The translations under genes and the position numbers were made by a program. Of a stretch of 64,000 bases of DNA, positions 63,360 to 64,000 are shown one piece after another. Position 1 is the stretch's first letter. Each line of letters opens with the position of its first letter. Source of the stretch: Mariniblastus sp. (lineage in GTDB: Bacteria > Planctomycetota > Planctomycetia > Pirellulales > Pirellulaceae); the NCBI GenBank assembly GCA_022447605.1, contig JAKVBG010000002.1:154312-218311 (forward strand), written 5' to 3'. Under the pieces are notes generated by a model. The model did no database searches. It was given only the letters and a program-made list of their open reading frames with translations, and was not told where the DNA came from.

Positions 63360-64000
63360 TCACTGTTCCTTTTTCCGGTTGCGGGACTTGAGGAAGGTGC
63401 TGAAATCTTCCATGAACTCTGCGGGGGGCCGGTTTACGGCTCCATCTTCCCGCAAACCGAACAACTTGTCGCGGTCCACTTTCAGATTGCGGCCTTTGCC
63501 TCCCGGGGTCAAACCGAGACTCATTAGGGCATTCTGATAATCCTGTTGGGCGGCTCGATCCCCTGTCCCTGCTTTCTGCTTCATCTGTTCCCATCGCCGC
63601 ACAAATTTTGCCAAATCTTCCTTGGTCCACTTCATTTGTCGGAGCAATTCCGGGTCGGGATCGAACTGTTGTTCCCGTAGCCGATTCAAAACCAGGTCCG
63701 TGGCGCGCCGTGCATGTTCCAGGTCGACCTCATCGGTGCCCAGATTCATGTCACCTTGCAGATTGCCTCCTCCGGCCTGGCCACTTCCTCCCCGGGATTC
63801 ACCCGAACCTGGGCCACGCGGTTGGTTTTCCCCGGCGGATGAATTCGAGCTGTTCGAATTCGAATTATTCGAGTCAGGTTGTTGTCCGCTTTGACCTTGT
63901 CCGCTTTGACCTTGTCCGCTCTGACCTTGTCCGCTCTGACCTTGTCCGCTCTGACCTTGTCCGCTCTGACCTTGTAATATTTGACATTCTAAGATATGAA
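63360..64000 (-). CDS. C-terminal part of a low-complexity planctomycete protein (5' truncated by window)
   Basis: The frame is open from the window edge to the stop at 63360, about 212 residues. Its ATG at 63749 is probably internal. N-terminal to C-terminal: (GQSGQ) repeats encoded at 63882-63971, a run rich in Ser, Asn and Gly (PDSNNSNSNSSNSS), a Gly/Arg stretch, then a structured end (TDEVDLEHARRATDLVLNRL; MKWTKEDLAKFVRRWEQMK). The end resembles a domain I recall from large, poorly characterised planctomycete membrane-associated proteins. Function unknown. Confidence 0.75.
   Translation of the reverse strand, partial: HILECQILQGQSGQGQSGQGQSGQGQSGQGQSGQGQSGQQPDSNNSNSNSSNSSAGENQPRGPGSGESRGGSGQAGGGNLQGDMNLGTDEVDLEHARRATDLVLNRLREQQFDPDPELLRQMKWTKEDLAKFVRRWEQMKQKAGTGDRAAQQDYQNALMSLGLTPGGKGRNLKVDRDKLFGLREDGAVNRPPAEFMEDFSTFLKSRNRKKEQ
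63882..63971. repeat. Six tandem copies of a 15-base coding repeat
   Basis: The unit TTGTCCGCTCTGACC (or TTGTCCGCTTTGACC in the first two copies) repeats six times without gaps. On the minus strand, in frame with the gene, it encodes GQSGQ. There are no spacers, so it is not a CRISPR array. Confidence 0.95.

Noticed and set aside
63882..63971. Regular repeat that might suggest a CRISPR array
   Set aside because: Units are contiguous, without spacers, and encode GQSGQ in frame.

Overview
The window looks like a chromosomal segment of a planctomycete (Planctomycetota, probably the Pirellulales/Pirellulaceae side; the rank below phylum is inferred). Pointers are ribosomal protein L17 with large insertions and an acidic tail, an RpoC with an extra C-terminal array, a Ser/Thr kinase with a membrane anchor and TPR-like tail, a GldF-GldG type fused ABC subunit with a DUF4340 partner, and many large secreted proteins of unknown function. 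No rRNA, tRNA, CRISPR array, insertion sequence or phage gene was seen. Almost all of it is ordinary, densely packed coding sequence.

Layout. 1-10.5 kb: str-type cluster on the plus strand (3' part of rpoB, rpoC, rpsL, rpsG, terminator, EF-G). 10.7-13.5 kb: thioredoxin, then a HAD phosphatase and a PTS enzyme I homologue on the minus strand. 13.8-16.8 kb: an acyl-chain operon (FabZ-like, long acyl carrier protein, a second hotdog protein lacking the FabZ histidine, FabF-like). 16.8-28.4 kb: mixed metabolic genes (PLP fold III enzyme, metG, a BshC-like unknown, GT2, NIF3, TIM-barrel epimerase, EpmB next to efp, beta-CASP metallohydrolase, an unknown small protein).

28.4-41.4 kb: the most unusual part, one long plus-strand run of tightly spaced or overlapping genes. 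It holds a secreted unknown, ExbB/TolQ, two ExbD, a secreted 855-residue helical-repeat protein, a 932-residue one-TM protein with three internal N-terminal repeats, a second secreted unknown, a predicted trans-3-hydroxyproline dehydratase and a membrane Ser/Thr kinase. It reads as an envelope machine energised by an ExbB/ExbD motor, with cytoplasmic and periplasmic helical scaffolds.

41.5-44.4 kb: alpha operon on the minus strand (rpmJ, rpsM, rpsK, rpoA, rplQ) without rpsD, with its own promoter and terminator, about 30 kb from the str genes. 44.8-57.5 kb: AlkA-type glycosylase, PaaK-like ligase with a NifS-like protein and DUF971, enoyl-CoA hydratase family, TIM-barrel isomerase, site-2 protease, Hsp70-like protein, a two-gene Na+/solute symporter and AstB. 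57.6-64 kb: a Gld-like ABC system (DUF4340 protein, GldF-GldG fusion, ATPase) and the C-terminal part of a low-complexity protein that runs off the end of the window.
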